Of a DNA stretch of 64,000 nucleotides, positions 46,228 through 59,003 are shown piece after piece; within the stretch, counting starts at the first letter, position 1; each line of letters starts with the position of its first letter. The notes beneath the pieces are model-generated. The model saw only the letters and a list, made by a program, of their open reading frames with translations, had not been told where the DNA came from and searched no databases. The translations under genes were made by a program, and so were the position numbers. This stretch comes from Gordonia lacunae (GTDB lineage Bacteria; Actinomycetota; Actinomycetes; Mycobacteriales; Mycobacteriaceae): NCBI RefSeq assembly GCF_002149015.1, contig NZ_NGFO01000012.1, forward strand, positions 62,001-126,000, in the 5' to 3' direction.

Positions 46228-47517
46228 GTGCCTGACGCTCTTTCGACCACCACCGATGCCCCGGCCGCCGTATCTCTGACGGATCGGTCCACCGCCCCGG
46301 AGGTCCACCCGTCTGGGGGGACCTCTGCCGGCGTGTCCCGACGGGTACGTCGCTGGACGATTCTCGCGCTGGCGCTGGGCGGTTTCGGGATCGGGACGAC
46401 AGAGTTCGTCGCGATGGGTCTGCTGCCCAACATCGCGGGATCACTCGGAGTGTCCGAACCGACTGCCGGACATGTCATCTCGGCATATGCGATGGGCGTG
46501 GTGGTGGGGGCTCCGCTGATCGCGGCGCTGACCGCGAGGATGTCCCGGCGCACCCTGCTGATCGGCTTGATGGTGGCGTTCACGGTGGGCAACCTGGCCA
46601 CGGTCCTCGCGCCGGATTACGGACTGCTGCTGGTGGCGCGGTTCGTCGCCGGCCTGCCGCACGGCGCCTACTTCGGTGTCGCAGCGCTGGTCGCCGCGCA
46701 CCTCGCGGGCCCGCGAAACCGTGCCAAGGCCGTGGGCCAGGTGATGCTCGGCCTGTCCGTTGCCAACGTGTTCGGCGTGCCGGCGGCCGCCTGGCTCGGG
46801 GAGACCTTCGGCTGGCGGTCGGCCTTCGCGATCGTCGTCGTCATCGGGGTCGCCACCGTGATCGCATTGATCCGCGCGCTACCCGCGCTCACCGGGATGA
46901 AGACCACCGATCCGCTCACCGAGCTCGGCGCACTCAAGCGGTCGCAGGTCTGGTTCACGCTCGTCATCGGCACCGTCGGGTTCGGCGGGATGTTCGCGTT
47001 CTACACCTACCTCAACTCCGCGCTGACCACCGACACGGGACTGTCGGTATCGGTCGTGCCGTTCGCGCTGATGCTGTACGGACTGGGCATGGTGACCGGC
47101 AACTTCGTCGGCGGCTACGTCGCCGACCGCAGCGTGCCGGTGGCGATCCTCGGTGGTCTCACGGCCAGCGCCGTGTCCCTCGGCGCGTTTGCGGTGCTGG
47201 CGCAGAACGCCTGGGCGGCACTGGTTCTCACCTACCTCGTGGCACTCACCGGCTCGACGATGCTGCCCGCGCTGCAGACCAGGCTGATGGACGTGGCCGC
47301 CGACGCGCAGACCCTCGCCGCGGCGTTGAACCACTCCGCCCTGAACATCGCCAACGCGGCCGGGGCCCTGCTCGGTGGGGTGGTGGTCGGCGCGGGCTAC
47401 GGCTATCTCGCCCCGTCGGTCGTCGGCGTGTTGCTCGCGGTGGCCGGCATCGCCGTCACCGTCGTGGCGCTCGCGACGTCGCGACGTCACGCCCGGCGCA
47501 TGGCCGCAGGTTCCTGA
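46228..47517 (+). CDS. MFS transporter, DHA1 (AraJ/Cmx-like) family
   Basis: A 429-residue 12-helix transporter. Motif A-like TARMSRRTLLIGL lies between helices 2 and 3, motif GTTEFVAMGLLPNIA in helix 1 and VAGLPHGAYFGVAALVAAHL in helices 4-5. Members export drugs such as chloramphenicol, or sugars. Substrate cannot be told from sequence. The start is GTG 46228 with a hydrophilic leader of about 40 residues. A strong terminator follows. Confidence 0.86.
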   Translation: MPDALSTTTDAPAAVSLTDRSTAPEVHPSGGTSAGVSRRVRRWTILALALGGFGIGTTEFVAMGLLPNIAGSLGVSEPTAGHVISAYAMGVVVGAPLIAALTARMSRRTLLIGLMVAFTVGNLATVLAPDYGLLLVARFVAGLPHGAYFGVAALVAAHLAGPRNRAKAVGQVMLGLSVANVFGVPAAAWLGETFGWRSAFAIVVVIGVATVIALIRALPALTGMKTTDPLTELGALKRSQVWFTLVIGTVGFGGMFAFYTYLNSALTTDTGLSVSVVPFALMLYGLGMVTGNFVGGYVADRSVPVAILGGLTASAVSLGAFAVLAQNAWAALVLTYLVALTGSTMLPALQTRLMDVAADAQTLAAALNHSALNIANAAGALLGGVVVGAGYGYLAPSVVGVLLAVAGIAVTVVALATSRRHARRMAAGS

Positions 47518-47536
47518 GCCGAGCACATCGCCCGCT

Positions 47537-47582
47537 CGACGACGAGGGCCGACCGGGGGATTCCGGTCGGCCCTCGTCGTCG
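47537..47582. terminator. Bidirectional terminator between the MFS gene and bfr
   Basis: A perfect 20-bp stem (CGACGACGAGGGCCGACCGG at 47537-47556 and its complement at 47563-47582) with a six-base loop lies between two convergent genes. Confidence 0.87.
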
Positions 47583-47590
47583 GCTGATGG

Positions 47591-48076
47591 TCAGCTGTTG
47601 GTCGGCGGTGTGGCGATCGTCTTCGACAGGTAGAGCTGCTCGCCGAGCTTGTTGATCAGCTCGAGTTGCGTCTCGAGGTAGTCGATGTGTTCTTCCTCGT
47701 CGGCGAGGATCTGCTCGAGGAGATTCGCGCTCGTGATGTCACCCTTGGACCGGCACAGGGCGATCCCGGGTCGGAGTCGTTCGACGACCTCGACCTCGAT
47801 CGCCATATCCGATTCGAACTGTTCGCGGATCGACTGCCCGATGCGCAGCGGCAGCAGGCGCTGGTAATTGGGGAGCGCATCGAGGAACAGGATGCGATCG
47901 GTCAGGATCTCGGCGTGGGTCATCTCTTCGATCGACTCGGCGCGGGTCTTCGCCGCGATCTCGGTCAGTCCCCAGCTCTGCTGCATCTTCGCGTGCAGAA
48001 AGTACTGGTTGATGGCCGTCAGCTCACTGGTGAGCTGTTCGTTGAGCAGTTCGATGACCTCGTCGTCGCCACGCAT
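47591..48076 (-). CDS. bfr: Bacterioferritin
   Basis: Haem-containing ferritin of 161 residues that oxidises and stores iron as a 24-mer. The complete diiron ferroxidase set is present: Glu18, Glu51, His54, Glu94, Glu127 and His130, with the haem-ligand Met52. The length is normal. bfd lies 100 bp upstream on the same strand, separated by a terminator-like hairpin, so the two genes may be transcribed separately. Iron control is likely, given the candidate IdeR boxes near bfd. Confidence 0.95.
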   Translation of the reverse strand: MRGDDEVIELLNEQLTSELTAINQYFLHAKMQQSWGLTEIAAKTRAESIEEMTHAEILTDRILFLDALPNYQRLLPLRIGQSIREQFESDMAIEVEVVERLRPGIALCRSKGDITSANLLEQILADEEEHIDYLETQLELINKLGEQLYLSKTIATPPTNS

Positions 48077-48125
48077 GTGTCAGCCTCCGGTTCGCCGTGA
48101 ATGTCCGGTCGAACCGTAACACGAC

Positions 48126-48155
48126 AAAACCCCTCGCGCGTCGTGTCGCGCGAGG
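48126..48155 (-). terminator. Rho-independent-like terminator after bfd
   Basis: Read on the minus strand, a nine-bp stem (CCTCGCGCG paired with CGCGCGAGG, 48132-48155) is followed by GGTTTTG. It lies between bfd and bfr. Confidence 0.6.
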
Positions 48156-48176
48156 TCGGTGGGGTCGGCTGTCAGG

Positions 48177-48359
48177 TCATGCAGCGGTCGTCGCGGTTGA
48201 CGCCCTTTCGCTCAGGATGTCGTGCAGTTGGTCCAGGCAGGTTCCGCAGCCTTCGCCTGCGCCGCATCGGTCGCTGATCGCGTCGACGGTGTACGCACCT
48301 GCGTCGCAGTGTGCGTGGACCTCGTCGACCGTCACGGCGCGGCATATGCAAACGAACAT
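48177..48359 (-). CDS. bfd: Bacterioferritin-associated ferredoxin
   Basis: A 60-residue [2Fe-2S] protein with cysteines 4, 6, 38 and 41 (CxC and CxxC), the Bfd cluster pattern. Bfd passes electrons to bacterioferritin to release stored iron. I chose ATG 48359 (MFVCICRAVT), the family start, over the longer frame to 48392. Two DtxR/IdeR-like boxes lie just upstream, suggesting induction when iron is low. The C-terminal ERASTATTAA tail is variable. Confidence 0.93.
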   Translation of the reverse strand: MFVCICRAVTVDEVHAHCDAGAYTVDAISDRCGAGEGCGTCLDQLHDILSERASTATTAA

Positions 48360-48384
48360 CTTCGGACTCACCTTCGTGCCTGGA

Positions 48385-48437
48385 TTAGGCAATGCTTACA
48401 TACCCTGGGCGCTGTGCACAAGGGTTGCCTTACCTTT
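48385..48437. promoter_or_regulatory. Two candidate DtxR/IdeR iron boxes upstream of bfd
   Basis: TTAGGCAATGCTTACATAC at 48385-48403 and CAAGGGTTGCCTTACCTTT at 48419-48437 each match about 12 of 19 bases of TTAGGTTAGSCTAACCTAA. They lie between bfd (minus) and xthA (plus). Individually weak; the pairing and bfd context strengthen them. Confidence 0.5.
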
Positions 48438-48503
48438 ATCCGACGAGTGAGACGAGATCGCCGGGCTCTGGGTTGTCGGACCTCGCCCGTAGGATGTGGC
48501 CCC

Positions 48504-50434
<1,931 letters not shown>

Positions 50435-50510
50435 CACCGGACCCGCAGGACGCCCGTGCTTGGATCGCACAGGGACGCACGTCCCGAGCTCTGACCAGGA
50501 AGGCCGTTTC

Positions 50511-51611
50511 ATGACCTCCGCGCCAGACCCGGCGAAGTCACCGGTAGACACTGCGAAATCGGCTGTGGACAAAGGGATGTCGGTCGTCGACAAGGGCAAG
50601 TCGGCCTTCGCCGCGGCGCGGGAGAGATGGCCCGCCGTCGAGCACCTGGTGCAGACCGTCGAACGCTACAACGACCGGCGCGGAAACGTGTACGCCGCGG
50701 CCATCAGTTTCAACGGCATCCTCGCGCTGGTCCCGATCATCATGGTGGTGTTCTCGGTCGCGGCGTTCGTGCTCGCCAACCAACCCCAACTGCTCGACGA
50801 CCTGCAGAAGGCCGTCGTCGAGGCCGCGCCCGGCAAGATGGGCGAACAGCTCAGTGAGGTCATCGATTCGGCGATCTCCTCGCGCGCGGCGGTCGGGATC
50901 GTCGGTCTGATCGGTGCCGCCTTCACCGGGATCGGGTGGATATCCGGCGTCCGGGTGGCCTTCACCGAGATGTACGGGGGCCGCGTCGACCGCAACCCCG
51001 TTCTGTCGAAGGTGTGGGACCTCCTCACGTTCGCGTTGCTGGGCATGGCCTTCGCGGTGACGATGGCGCTGACGACCCTCGGGAACAGCGGGCTCACCAC
51101 CACGATGCTCTCCTGGGTCGGACTCGACGACGCGTCATGGGCCCCGGTCGTGGTCCGGGCGGTCGCGATCATCGTGTCCGTGGTCGCCAGCTGGCTGCTC
51201 TTCACGTTCGTGCTCGCGCGGCTTCCGCTGGTGCCGTTGCCCATGACGCACGCGATGAAGGCCGGCTTGGTCATCGCGATCGCTTTCGAGCTGATGAAAT
51301 CGCTTGGCGGGCTCTATCTTCAATCGGTTCTCGGCTCGCCGGCCGGGGTGGCCTTCGGCCCGATCTTCGGCGTCTTCGTCTTCGCGTACCTGGCGTCGCG
51401 GATCGTGCTGTACGCCACCGCGTGGTGTGCGACCGACCCCATCAACAGCTCGTATCAGGTCGTCGAGGACCCCGACGCGGAACTTCGGCGGCCGGTGGTC
51501 ATCTCGCCGACCGTCGAGGTGAATCCGGCACCCCGCGCGGCTGCGCTCGCGGCCGCCGCCGGCGTGGGCGCGGCAGCTGCCGCGCTCGTCGGGGCCCTCC
51601 GGCGACGCTGA
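50511..51611 (+). CDS. yhjD: YihY/YhjD-family inner-membrane protein
   Basis: A 366-residue polytopic protein with about six helices, of the YihY/UPF0761 family (once called ribonuclease BN, wrongly). An N-terminal extension holds AVDKGMSVVDKGKSAFAAA-type near-repeats. The core starts RGNVYAAAISFNGILALVPIIMVVFSVAA, and later come ISGVRVAFTEMYG and AFGPIFGVFVFAYLASR. YhjD in E. coli is linked to lipopolysaccharide/lipid export phenotypes; the role here is unknown. ATG 50511 follows GACCAGGAAGG. Confidence 0.85.
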   Translation: MTSAPDPAKSPVDTAKSAVDKGMSVVDKGKSAFAAARERWPAVEHLVQTVERYNDRRGNVYAAAISFNGILALVPIIMVVFSVAAFVLANQPQLLDDLQKAVVEAAPGKMGEQLSEVIDSAISSRAAVGIVGLIGAAFTGIGWISGVRVAFTEMYGGRVDRNPVLSKVWDLLTFALLGMAFAVTMALTTLGNSGLTTTMLSWVGLDDASWAPVVVRAVAIIVSVVASWLLFTFVLARLPLVPLPMTHAMKAGLVIAIAFELMKSLGGLYLQSVLGSPAGVAFGPIFGVFVFAYLASRIVLYATAWCATDPINSSYQVVEDPDAELRRPVVISPTVEVNPAPRAAALAAAAGVGAAAAALVGALRRR

Positions 51612-51647
51612 CGCCCGCGTCCCCGGGCGGGACGCTCGGGTCGTGGC

Positions 51648-52955
51648 TCAGCGTCGACCGGCGAATCGCAGGCCCAGCAGCAGCAGGGCGACCGCCACGA
51701 GCGCGGCCACGAGGCCGATCAGAATCTGGACCGAGGTGGACGATGCCCGATCGGAACCCGCTGCCGTGGCGCGTTTCTCGGTGTACGGTTCGGGCGCTGT
51801 CGACGACGCCCCATCGGTCGTCGTCGCCCCGTCGGACGACGACGGCTCGACGAGGCGGCCCACCGAGATGGCGGGGTCGGTTCGGAAGCCGTAGTCGAAC
51901 ATCGACTCGGCCTGATCCCAGTACAGGTCGCCGTCGACGGACAGGCCGAACATCTGCACGATGATCACCGTCCGGCCGTCCCGTTCGGCGGCACCGACGA
52001 AGGTCTTGCGCGCGTCGTCGGTGTAGCCGGTCTTGCCGCCGATGATCCCCGGATACCCGTCGAGCAGAAGGTGATTGGTGCTGTACATGTCGTAGGCCGG
52101 ATGATCCTTGTCGCCCGGGACGTCCGGGCGCCGCGGATACCCCGGAAAGCGAAAGGTACGCATCGCGATCATCTCGCGGAACGTGGGTTCGGCCAGTGCG
52201 GCACGGAAGAACAGCGCCAGGTCGTAGGGCGACGACGACATCCCGGCGGCGTCGAGACCAGACGGGCTCGCGGCCCGCGTGTCATGGGCGCCCAGCCGTT
52301 GTGCCCGATCGTTCATCTTCTCCAGGGCGGCGTCGACGCCGCCGAGCTCACGCGCGAGGGCGTGCGCGCAGTCGTTGCCCGACACCAGCAACAGGCCGGT
52401 GAGCAGATCGCGCACGGTGTAGACCCCGCCCGGTCCCATGCCGCACGAGTCGCCCTCGGCGCTCCAGTCCTCGGGGGTGGGTACAACCCGTGTGGCCAGG
52501 TCGAGTTCGTCGAGGGCGACGAGGGCGAGTAGCACCTTGATCGTCGACGCCGGCCGATAACGGCCGTGGGGGTCCTTGGCGGCGATGACCCGACCGGACT
52601 CGAGGTCGGCGATCAGCCAACCCGCCGAGGTCAGGCGGGGCGGGACAGGTCCGGCGGCCGGGTCGGCGACGACGCCGCAACCGGCGAGCTCGTCACCTCC
52701 GACCGCCGGCGTCGGAACCGGGAGGGGAGTGGGGGCCGCCGAACCGGGCGCGACGACCTCGGATTCGTCGACGGCGGGCGGGGTCGCGACCTTGTGCGGA
52801 CAGTGATCGGTGGCCGGAGTGGTGACGGTCGGTGGTGGCGGGGCCGGCAGCGGGACGGCGACGGCGGGATCGGTTCCGACGACCAGGCCCAGGAGACCGA
52901 AGCTCAGCACGGCGACGAGTGCGCACGCGGTACGACGAGTCCACGTCGAGGTCAT
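51648..52955 (-). CDS. dacB: D-alanyl-D-alanine carboxypeptidase (DacB-type PBP)
   Basis: A 435-residue penicillin-binding protein that trims the terminal D-Ala of peptidoglycan stem peptides. A signal-like helix at 10-27 is followed by a Pro-rich linker. The catalytic domain has SxxK at 137-140 (STIK), SGN at 192-194 and KTG at 308-310. A C-terminal membrane helix with the basic end RFAGRR anchors it. M. tuberculosis DacB1 (Rv3330) lies in the equivalent place. GTG 52964 is an alternative start to ATG 52955. Confidence 0.92.
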   Translation of the reverse strand: MTSTWTRRTACALVAVLSFGLLGLVVGTDPAVAVPLPAPPPPTVTTPATDHCPHKVATPPAVDESEVVAPGSAAPTPLPVPTPAVGGDELAGCGVVADPAAGPVPPRLTSAGWLIADLESGRVIAAKDPHGRYRPASTIKVLLALVALDELDLATRVVPTPEDWSAEGDSCGMGPGGVYTVRDLLTGLLLVSGNDCAHALARELGGVDAALEKMNDRAQRLGAHDTRAASPSGLDAAGMSSSPYDLALFFRAALAEPTFREMIAMRTFRFPGYPRRPDVPGDKDHPAYDMYSTNHLLLDGYPGIIGGKTGYTDDARKTFVGAAERDGRTVIIVQMFGLSVDGDLYWDQAESMFDYGFRTDPAISVGRLVEPSSSDGATTTDGASSTAPEPYTEKRATAAGSDRASSTSVQILIGLVAALVAVALLLLGLRFAGRR

Positions 52956-52965
52956 CGGCCGCACG

Positions 52966-53742
52966 TTACCAGCGAGAGCGGCCGTTGCCGACGACCTCGT
53001 GCAGCCATCGCCGCATCACCGCATCCGCCATCGGTGCGGTCACGCTCTCGATGGCCGCCGCCGCGGCGGGAAACCGGTCGGTGGCGGGTTCGCCCAGGAC
53101 CTCGGCCACCGAGGACCGTGACTCCGGATGTGACAACCAGTCGCCGACGAGTCGGCCGCCGGCCTCGAGATGGAACTGCACGCCATAGCAGTTGTCGACG
53201 CGGAACAGTTGGGTGACGCAGGACTCCGAGGATGCGAGCAGAGTCGCCCCGGGCGGCAGGGTGACGGTGTCGAAATGCCACTGCACGGTGTCGATCTCGC
53301 GAGGTGTGGGTTCGATGACCGCGCCGCCCCACACCGGATCGGACATTCCCGCGTCGTTCAAGATCACGCGGTGCACGCCGAGTTCCGGTACATCTCCGGT
53401 GTACACCTCGCCACCGAAGGCCGCGGCCAGCATCTGCGCACCCAGGCAGACGCCCCAGATGGGCATACCCCGGTCGCGAGCTCGACGGAGCAGATCGAGT
53501 TCGTCGCTGATCCAGGGGATGCGGTCCGCGTCACCCACGCCCATCGCGCCGCCGAGAACGACGATGGCGTCGACATCCGTCAGGTCCACGGATGCGGACT
53601 CGCGCCAGATCCGTAGCGTGGTCGTCTCGGCGGTGTCGTACAACGCGGGACCATATGCTCCCGGCGGCTCGGACTCCGCGTGCCGGATCTCCAAGACCCG
53701 CAGCCGCTCCGGCGCCTCGACCCGCTCTGTTCTGATGCTCAT
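52966..53742 (-). CDS. Class I glutamine amidotransferase family protein
   Basis: A 258-residue GATase1 domain protein. The nucleophile Cys is in IWGVCLGAQMLA and the His-x-Glu pair in VQFHLEAGG, with VLGGAMGVGD as the oxyanion strand. Free-standing members hydrolyse glutamine or gamma-glutamyl compounds; the partner and substrate are unknown. ATG 53742 (MSIRTERV) was chosen; the upstream frame to 53913 lacks family sequence. It lies 10 bp upstream of dacB on the same strand, so probably co-transcribed with it. Confidence 0.82.
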   Translation of the reverse strand: MSIRTERVEAPERLRVLEIRHAESEPPGAYGPALYDTAETTTLRIWRESASVDLTDVDAIVVLGGAMGVGDADRIPWISDELDLLRRARDRGMPIWGVCLGAQMLAAAFGGEVYTGDVPELGVHRVILNDAGMSDPVWGGAVIEPTPREIDTVQWHFDTVTLPPGATLLASSESCVTQLFRVDNCYGVQFHLEAGGRLVGDWLSHPESRSSVAEVLGEPATDRFPAAAAAIESVTAPMADAVMRRWLHEVVGNGRSRW

Positions 53743-53828
53743 GACGAGAGCAAGCGTACGGTTCCGGCGGCCATTCCTCTCGTCGACGCGGTGCGCGGCG
53801 AACCGGGCCGGAAGGAACAGCGCCGGGT

Positions 53829-54227
53829 TCACCCCGTACGGCACGCGCTCGTGGCGCGGGCACCATGCGCGGTGTGGTCGGCGACGCTCTCGGCGTCGAC
53901 CTCGATCTCGCACCGGGAGAGGCGCCCGCCCGACTGGAACAGAGCGTCGACGGGGAGATCGCCCGCGGCCCGCGTGTATACCACCGACGCCGTCCAGTTA
54001 CCGTGCGAATCCCGCTGCGTGAGCGGGACGTCGGACTGCGTGCGTAATCGGCCGTCCGCGTCGGTCCAGACCGCGGCGCCGTTGTACTGCTGGTCGGAAG
54101 TCAGGGTGATCGTGATTCGCTGGGTGTCGGCGGTGGGCGCTGCCGCGGCCGGGGCGAAGACCAGAAGGCAGGCGAACGCACTCACCGCGAACGTCAACAG
54201 CAGCCGGAACAATAGGGCGCGGGCCAT
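53829..54227 (-). CDS. Small secreted protein, MmpS-like
   Basis: A 132-residue exported protein. A signal peptide (about 1-30, ending APAAAAP) precedes a beta-rich domain: VVYTRAAGDLPVDALF, then LSRCEIEVDAESVADHTAHG and ATSACR. The Cys pair and strand order resemble the periplasmic domain of mycobacterial MmpS proteins. No adjacent mmpL exists here, so partnership is unknown. Confidence 0.62.
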   Translation of the reverse strand: MARALLFRLLLTFAVSAFACLLVFAPAAAAPTADTQRITITLTSDQQYNGAAVWTDADGRLRTQSDVPLTQRDSHGNWTASVVYTRAAGDLPVDALFQSGGRLSRCEIEVDAESVADHTAHGARATSACRTG

Positions 54228-54342
54228 GGGAACTCCGTTCGATGTGCGAGAACCGATCCGGCAACCCTTCGGTCACCCTCGGTCTCTCTTCGACGCATCG
54301 AACCGCTGATCGGTTCCCTCGGATCGCCGGTCTGCTCCCGCG

Positions 54343-55638
54343 TCAGGTGGCGACCGTCAGCGGGAGCGTGGTGAAACGGCGGACGAGAACCCCCGGCTCC
54401 CACTGCGTCTGACCCAGATCGATCCGGAAGGTCGAGGCGGAAGACAACAGAAGCTCGATCGCGAGTCGCGCCTGCAGCCGCGCCAGAGCAGCCCCCACGC
54501 ACAGATGCAGACCCTTGCCGAACGCGAGATGCGACCGCCGGGCCGCCGGATCGAGATCGATCGCCGCGGGGTCGTCGAAATGAGCCGGGTCGCGGTTGGC
54601 GGCTCCCCACATCAGGAAGACGTGCGAACCGGCCGGAAGCCGGGTGTCGCCGAGAGTGGTGTCGGCGACGACGTGCCGGAAGTGTCCACGAAACGGGGTC
54701 TCGAGCCGAAGCGCTTCCTCCACGAACACGGGGATGAGCTCAGGGGCCTGGCGCAGACGTTCGACGACCCCGGGGTGACGGTCCAGGAGCCAGACGACAC
54801 TGTTGAGCAGACTCGTGGTGGACTCGGCGCCCGCCGCGACCAGCTGGAACAGGATCATCACGGCCGACTCGTGGTCGAGACCGCCTTCCGCGACGCGGGC
54901 GGCCACCTCGGCCAGCGCAGTCGGCCCGCTCGCTTCGCTCCCGGCGCCGGTGTCATTCGGCCCGCTCGCTTCGCTCCCGGCGCCGGTGTCATTCGGCCCG
55001 CTCGCTTCGCTCCCGGCGCCGGTGTCATTCGGCCCGCTCGCTTCGCTCCCGGCGCCGGTCAGCGCCGCCGACAGGTAACCCGTCAGCTCGCCGACCGCCG
55101 CGGTCGCCGTCGTCAGCTGCTCCGGCGTGATGACGCCGTCGATCAGGACATTGGTCGCGATCGCCCACCGGGTGAGTGCGGCGCGGTCATCGGCCGGAAA
55201 CCCGAGCAGCTCACACGCGACCGCCATCGGAATCCGTTGTGCCACAGCGCTCACCCAGTCGATCCGGCCGTCGTGCAGATTCGCGCTCCACGACCGGGTG
55301 AGGAGCCCGCGGATGGTCGGCTCCAGATCACGGATCCGCGCCGGCGCGACCGACCTCATCACGAGCTTGCGATGATCCCGGTGCCGGGCTCCGTCGGCGG
55401 TCGCGAGCACATGCATCGCATCGCCCAGACCGGCGACGGGGAACTCCGACACCGTGCCATCGCCATGCCACACCATCGTCGCGGTCAGGTTCGACGAGAA
55501 GTCCTCGGGGCGGCGTACCGCTTCGGTGATGAGATCCCAGGAGCCGACGGCGAAGAACGGGGAGTCGCCGATCCGTTGCACCGGTGAGTTGGTGTGGAGG
55601 CGCGAGTAGAAGGTCGTGGGGTCCTCGGTGGTGTCCAT
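54343..55638 (-). CDS. Cytochrome P450 with tandem-repeat insertion
   Basis: A P450 of about 431 residues. The I-helix oxygen-binding motif is AAGAESTTS, the K-helix ExxR is EALR in FVEEALRLETPF, and the haem loop FGKGLHLCVG holds the axial Cys. Between LTGYLSAALT and ALAEVAARV, where the loop before the I helix should be, three and a half copies of a 12-residue unit (GAGSEASGPNDT) are inserted. Substrate is unknown. The start is uncertain: ATG 55638 is conservative and in-frame ATGs at 55770 and 55782 would add 44-48 residues. It is divergent from a TetR regulator. Confidence 0.82.
   Translation of the reverse strand: MDTTEDPTTFYSRLHTNSPVQRIGDSPFFAVGSWDLITEAVRRPEDFSSNLTATMVWHGDGTVSEFPVAGLGDAMHVLATADGARHRDHRKLVMRSVAPARIRDLEPTIRGLLTRSWSANLHDGRIDWVSAVAQRIPMAVACELLGFPADDRAALTRWAIATNVLIDGVITPEQLTTATAAVGELTGYLSAALTGAGSEASGPNDTGAGSEASGPNDTGAGSEASGPNDTGAGSEASGPTALAEVAARVAEGGLDHESAVMILFQLVAAGAESTTSLLNSVVWLLDRHPGVVERLRQAPELIPVFVEEALRLETPFRGHFRHVVADTTLGDTRLPAGSHVFLMWGAANRDPAHFDDPAAIDLDPAARRSHLAFGKGLHLCVGAALARLQARLAIELLLSSASTFRIDLGQTQWEPGVLVRRFTTLPLTVAT
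54922..55059. repeat. Four-copy 36-bp in-frame tandem repeat in the P450 gene
   Basis: CGGCCCGCTCGCTTCGCTCC-type units begin at 54922, 54958, 54994 and 55030; the last is about 30 bp. The three full units are exact copies. 36 bp equals 12 codons, keeping the P450 frame open. Confidence 0.93.
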
Positions 55639-55800
55639 GACACCAGGGTCGACGACGTCGGCCGCGGTGGCACGCGATTCCGGGAAGCAGAGGTCGGCGG
55701 GATCGGTGGGTGCGTCATGGCGTCTCACCGTAGGCTCATGAGCAGGCGGTAGCGGTCGCCAAGGGAGCATTGATCGTCTCATGGTGAGAATGGAGGGCTC

Positions 55801-56403
55801 GTGGTCCAGGACTGGCTGGTCGGCGGTGAACGGCGGGACGCCGCCCGCGAACGCCTCGTCGCGCATGCCGCGGCTCTCATCGCCCGGCGCGGACTCGATG
55901 CGTTCGACCTCGACGAGCTCGGTCGCCGGGCGCATTGTTCGCGGGCGACGATCTACCGGCATGCCGGCGGACGGGCCGCGTTGATCGAGTCCGTGCTGGC
56001 CACCACCTCGGCGCCGGTGCTGGCCGCCATCCGGGCGTCGATCGCCGATCTCACGGGACCCGAACGTGCCCGGACGGCGATCATCGAGACCCTGCGGGCC
56101 CTCCGGGGGGACCGGGTCATCCGGCAGTTCCTCCGGCCGGACAACCTGATCAGCGCAACGCCGACGGTCCTGTCGTCTCCCGCGGTGCACGCGGTGGCCG
56201 CCGATCTGGTCGGCGTCGATCCCGACGACCCCGCGGATGCGCGGTTCCTCATCCGGTCGGTGCTCGCCATGCTGCTCTGGCCCGCCGAGCCGGACGAGGA
56301 GGCGCGCAGCGCGGACTCGATCGTCGCCGGAATCCTCCGTCCGGCGGCAACCGCCGTGAGCACCACCTCGACCGCGACCGACGACGACGGCCCGCACCCC
56401 TGA
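55801..56403 (+). CDS. TetR-family transcriptional regulator
   Basis: A 200-residue regulator. An N-terminal helix-turn-helix at about 17-62 (AARERLVAHAAALIARRGLD, then HCSRATIYRHAGGRAALIE) precedes a variable ligand domain. It is divergent from the P450 gene, about 160 bp apart, and probably represses it; the operator was not identified. GTG 55801 is the first start in frame. The terminator hairpin overlaps its stop codon. Confidence 0.86.
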   Translation: MVQDWLVGGERRDAARERLVAHAAALIARRGLDAFDLDELGRRAHCSRATIYRHAGGRAALIESVLATTSAPVLAAIRASIADLTGPERARTAIIETLRALRGDRVIRQFLRPDNLISATPTVLSSPAVHAVAADLVGVDPDDPADARFLIRSVLAMLLWPAEPDEEARSADSIVAGILRPAATAVSTTSTATDDDGPHP

Positions 56404-56419
56404 AGGGTGCGGGCCGTCG
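56385..56419. terminator. Bidirectional terminator between tetR and sdhB
   Basis: CGACGGCCCGCACCC at 56385-56399 pairs perfectly with 56405-56419 around a five-base loop. The tetR stop codon sits in the loop. It serves two convergent genes. Confidence 0.8.
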
Positions 56420-56446
56420 CCGGGCTGCAGAGAGAGTTCGAATGGG

Positions 56447-57234
56447 TCAGCGCGAGAACATGAGTGCGCGCTTGACCTCCGAGATCGCCTGGGTGACCTG
56501 AATGCCACGCGGGCAGGCGTCGGTGCAGTTGAAGGTCGTGCGGCAGCGCCACACACCGTCGACGTCGTTGAGGATGTCGAGACGCTCGACGGCACCCTCG
56601 TCACGGCTGTCGAAGATGAACCGGTGCGCGTTGACGATCGCGGCCGGGCCGAAGTACGAGCCCTCGGTCCAGAACACCGGGCAGCTCGTCGTACAGCAGG
56701 CGCACAGGATGCACTTGGTGGTGTCATCGAAACGGGCGCGATCGGCCTGGCTCTGGATGCGCTCGCGGGTCGGCTCGTTACCCGAGGTGATCAGGAACGG
56801 CTTGATCGCGCGGAACGCGTCGAAGAACGGCTCCATGTCGACGACGAGATCCTTCTCCACCGGCAGGCCGCGGATCGGCTCGATGGTGATGGTGATCTCT
56901 TTGGACTTGTCCTTGGGGAGCATGTCCTTCATCAGGAGCTTGCAGGCGAGGCGGTTGACGCCGTTGATCCGCATCGCGTCCGACCCGCACACGCCGTGGG
57001 CACAACTACGACGGAACGTGAGTGTTCCATCGAGGTAGCCCTTCACGTACAGGAGCAGATTGAGCAGGCGGTCCGTCGGCAGTGCCGGAACGCGGAAGCT
57101 CTCGAAACCCTGGGCGTCGGGGTTCTCCGGGTTGAAGCGGAAGATCTTGAGCGTCACCATGGTGGCCTCGTCGGGCACCGGTGGCAACGGCGGCTCGTCG
57201 GAGGAGGGCGCGGGCTTGTCCAGAACAGATGTCA

Positions 57235-57235
<1 letters not shown>
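56447..57235 (-). CDS. sdhB: Succinate dehydrogenase iron-sulfur subunit
   Basis: A 262-residue electron-transfer subunit of complex II. The [2Fe-2S] Cys set is in RRSCAHGVCGSDAM with the later Cys in LACKLL. The CxxCxxCxxxCP cluster (CILCACCTTSCP) and the C-terminal cysteines in RCRTTFNCTDACPRGI hold the [4Fe-4S] and [3Fe-4S] centres. It overlaps sdhA by one base and is last in the sdhC-sdhD-sdhA-sdhB operon. Confidence 0.95.
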
Positions 57236-58989
<1,754 letters not shown>

Positions 58990-59003
58990 GTTCTAGGTCT
59001 CCT

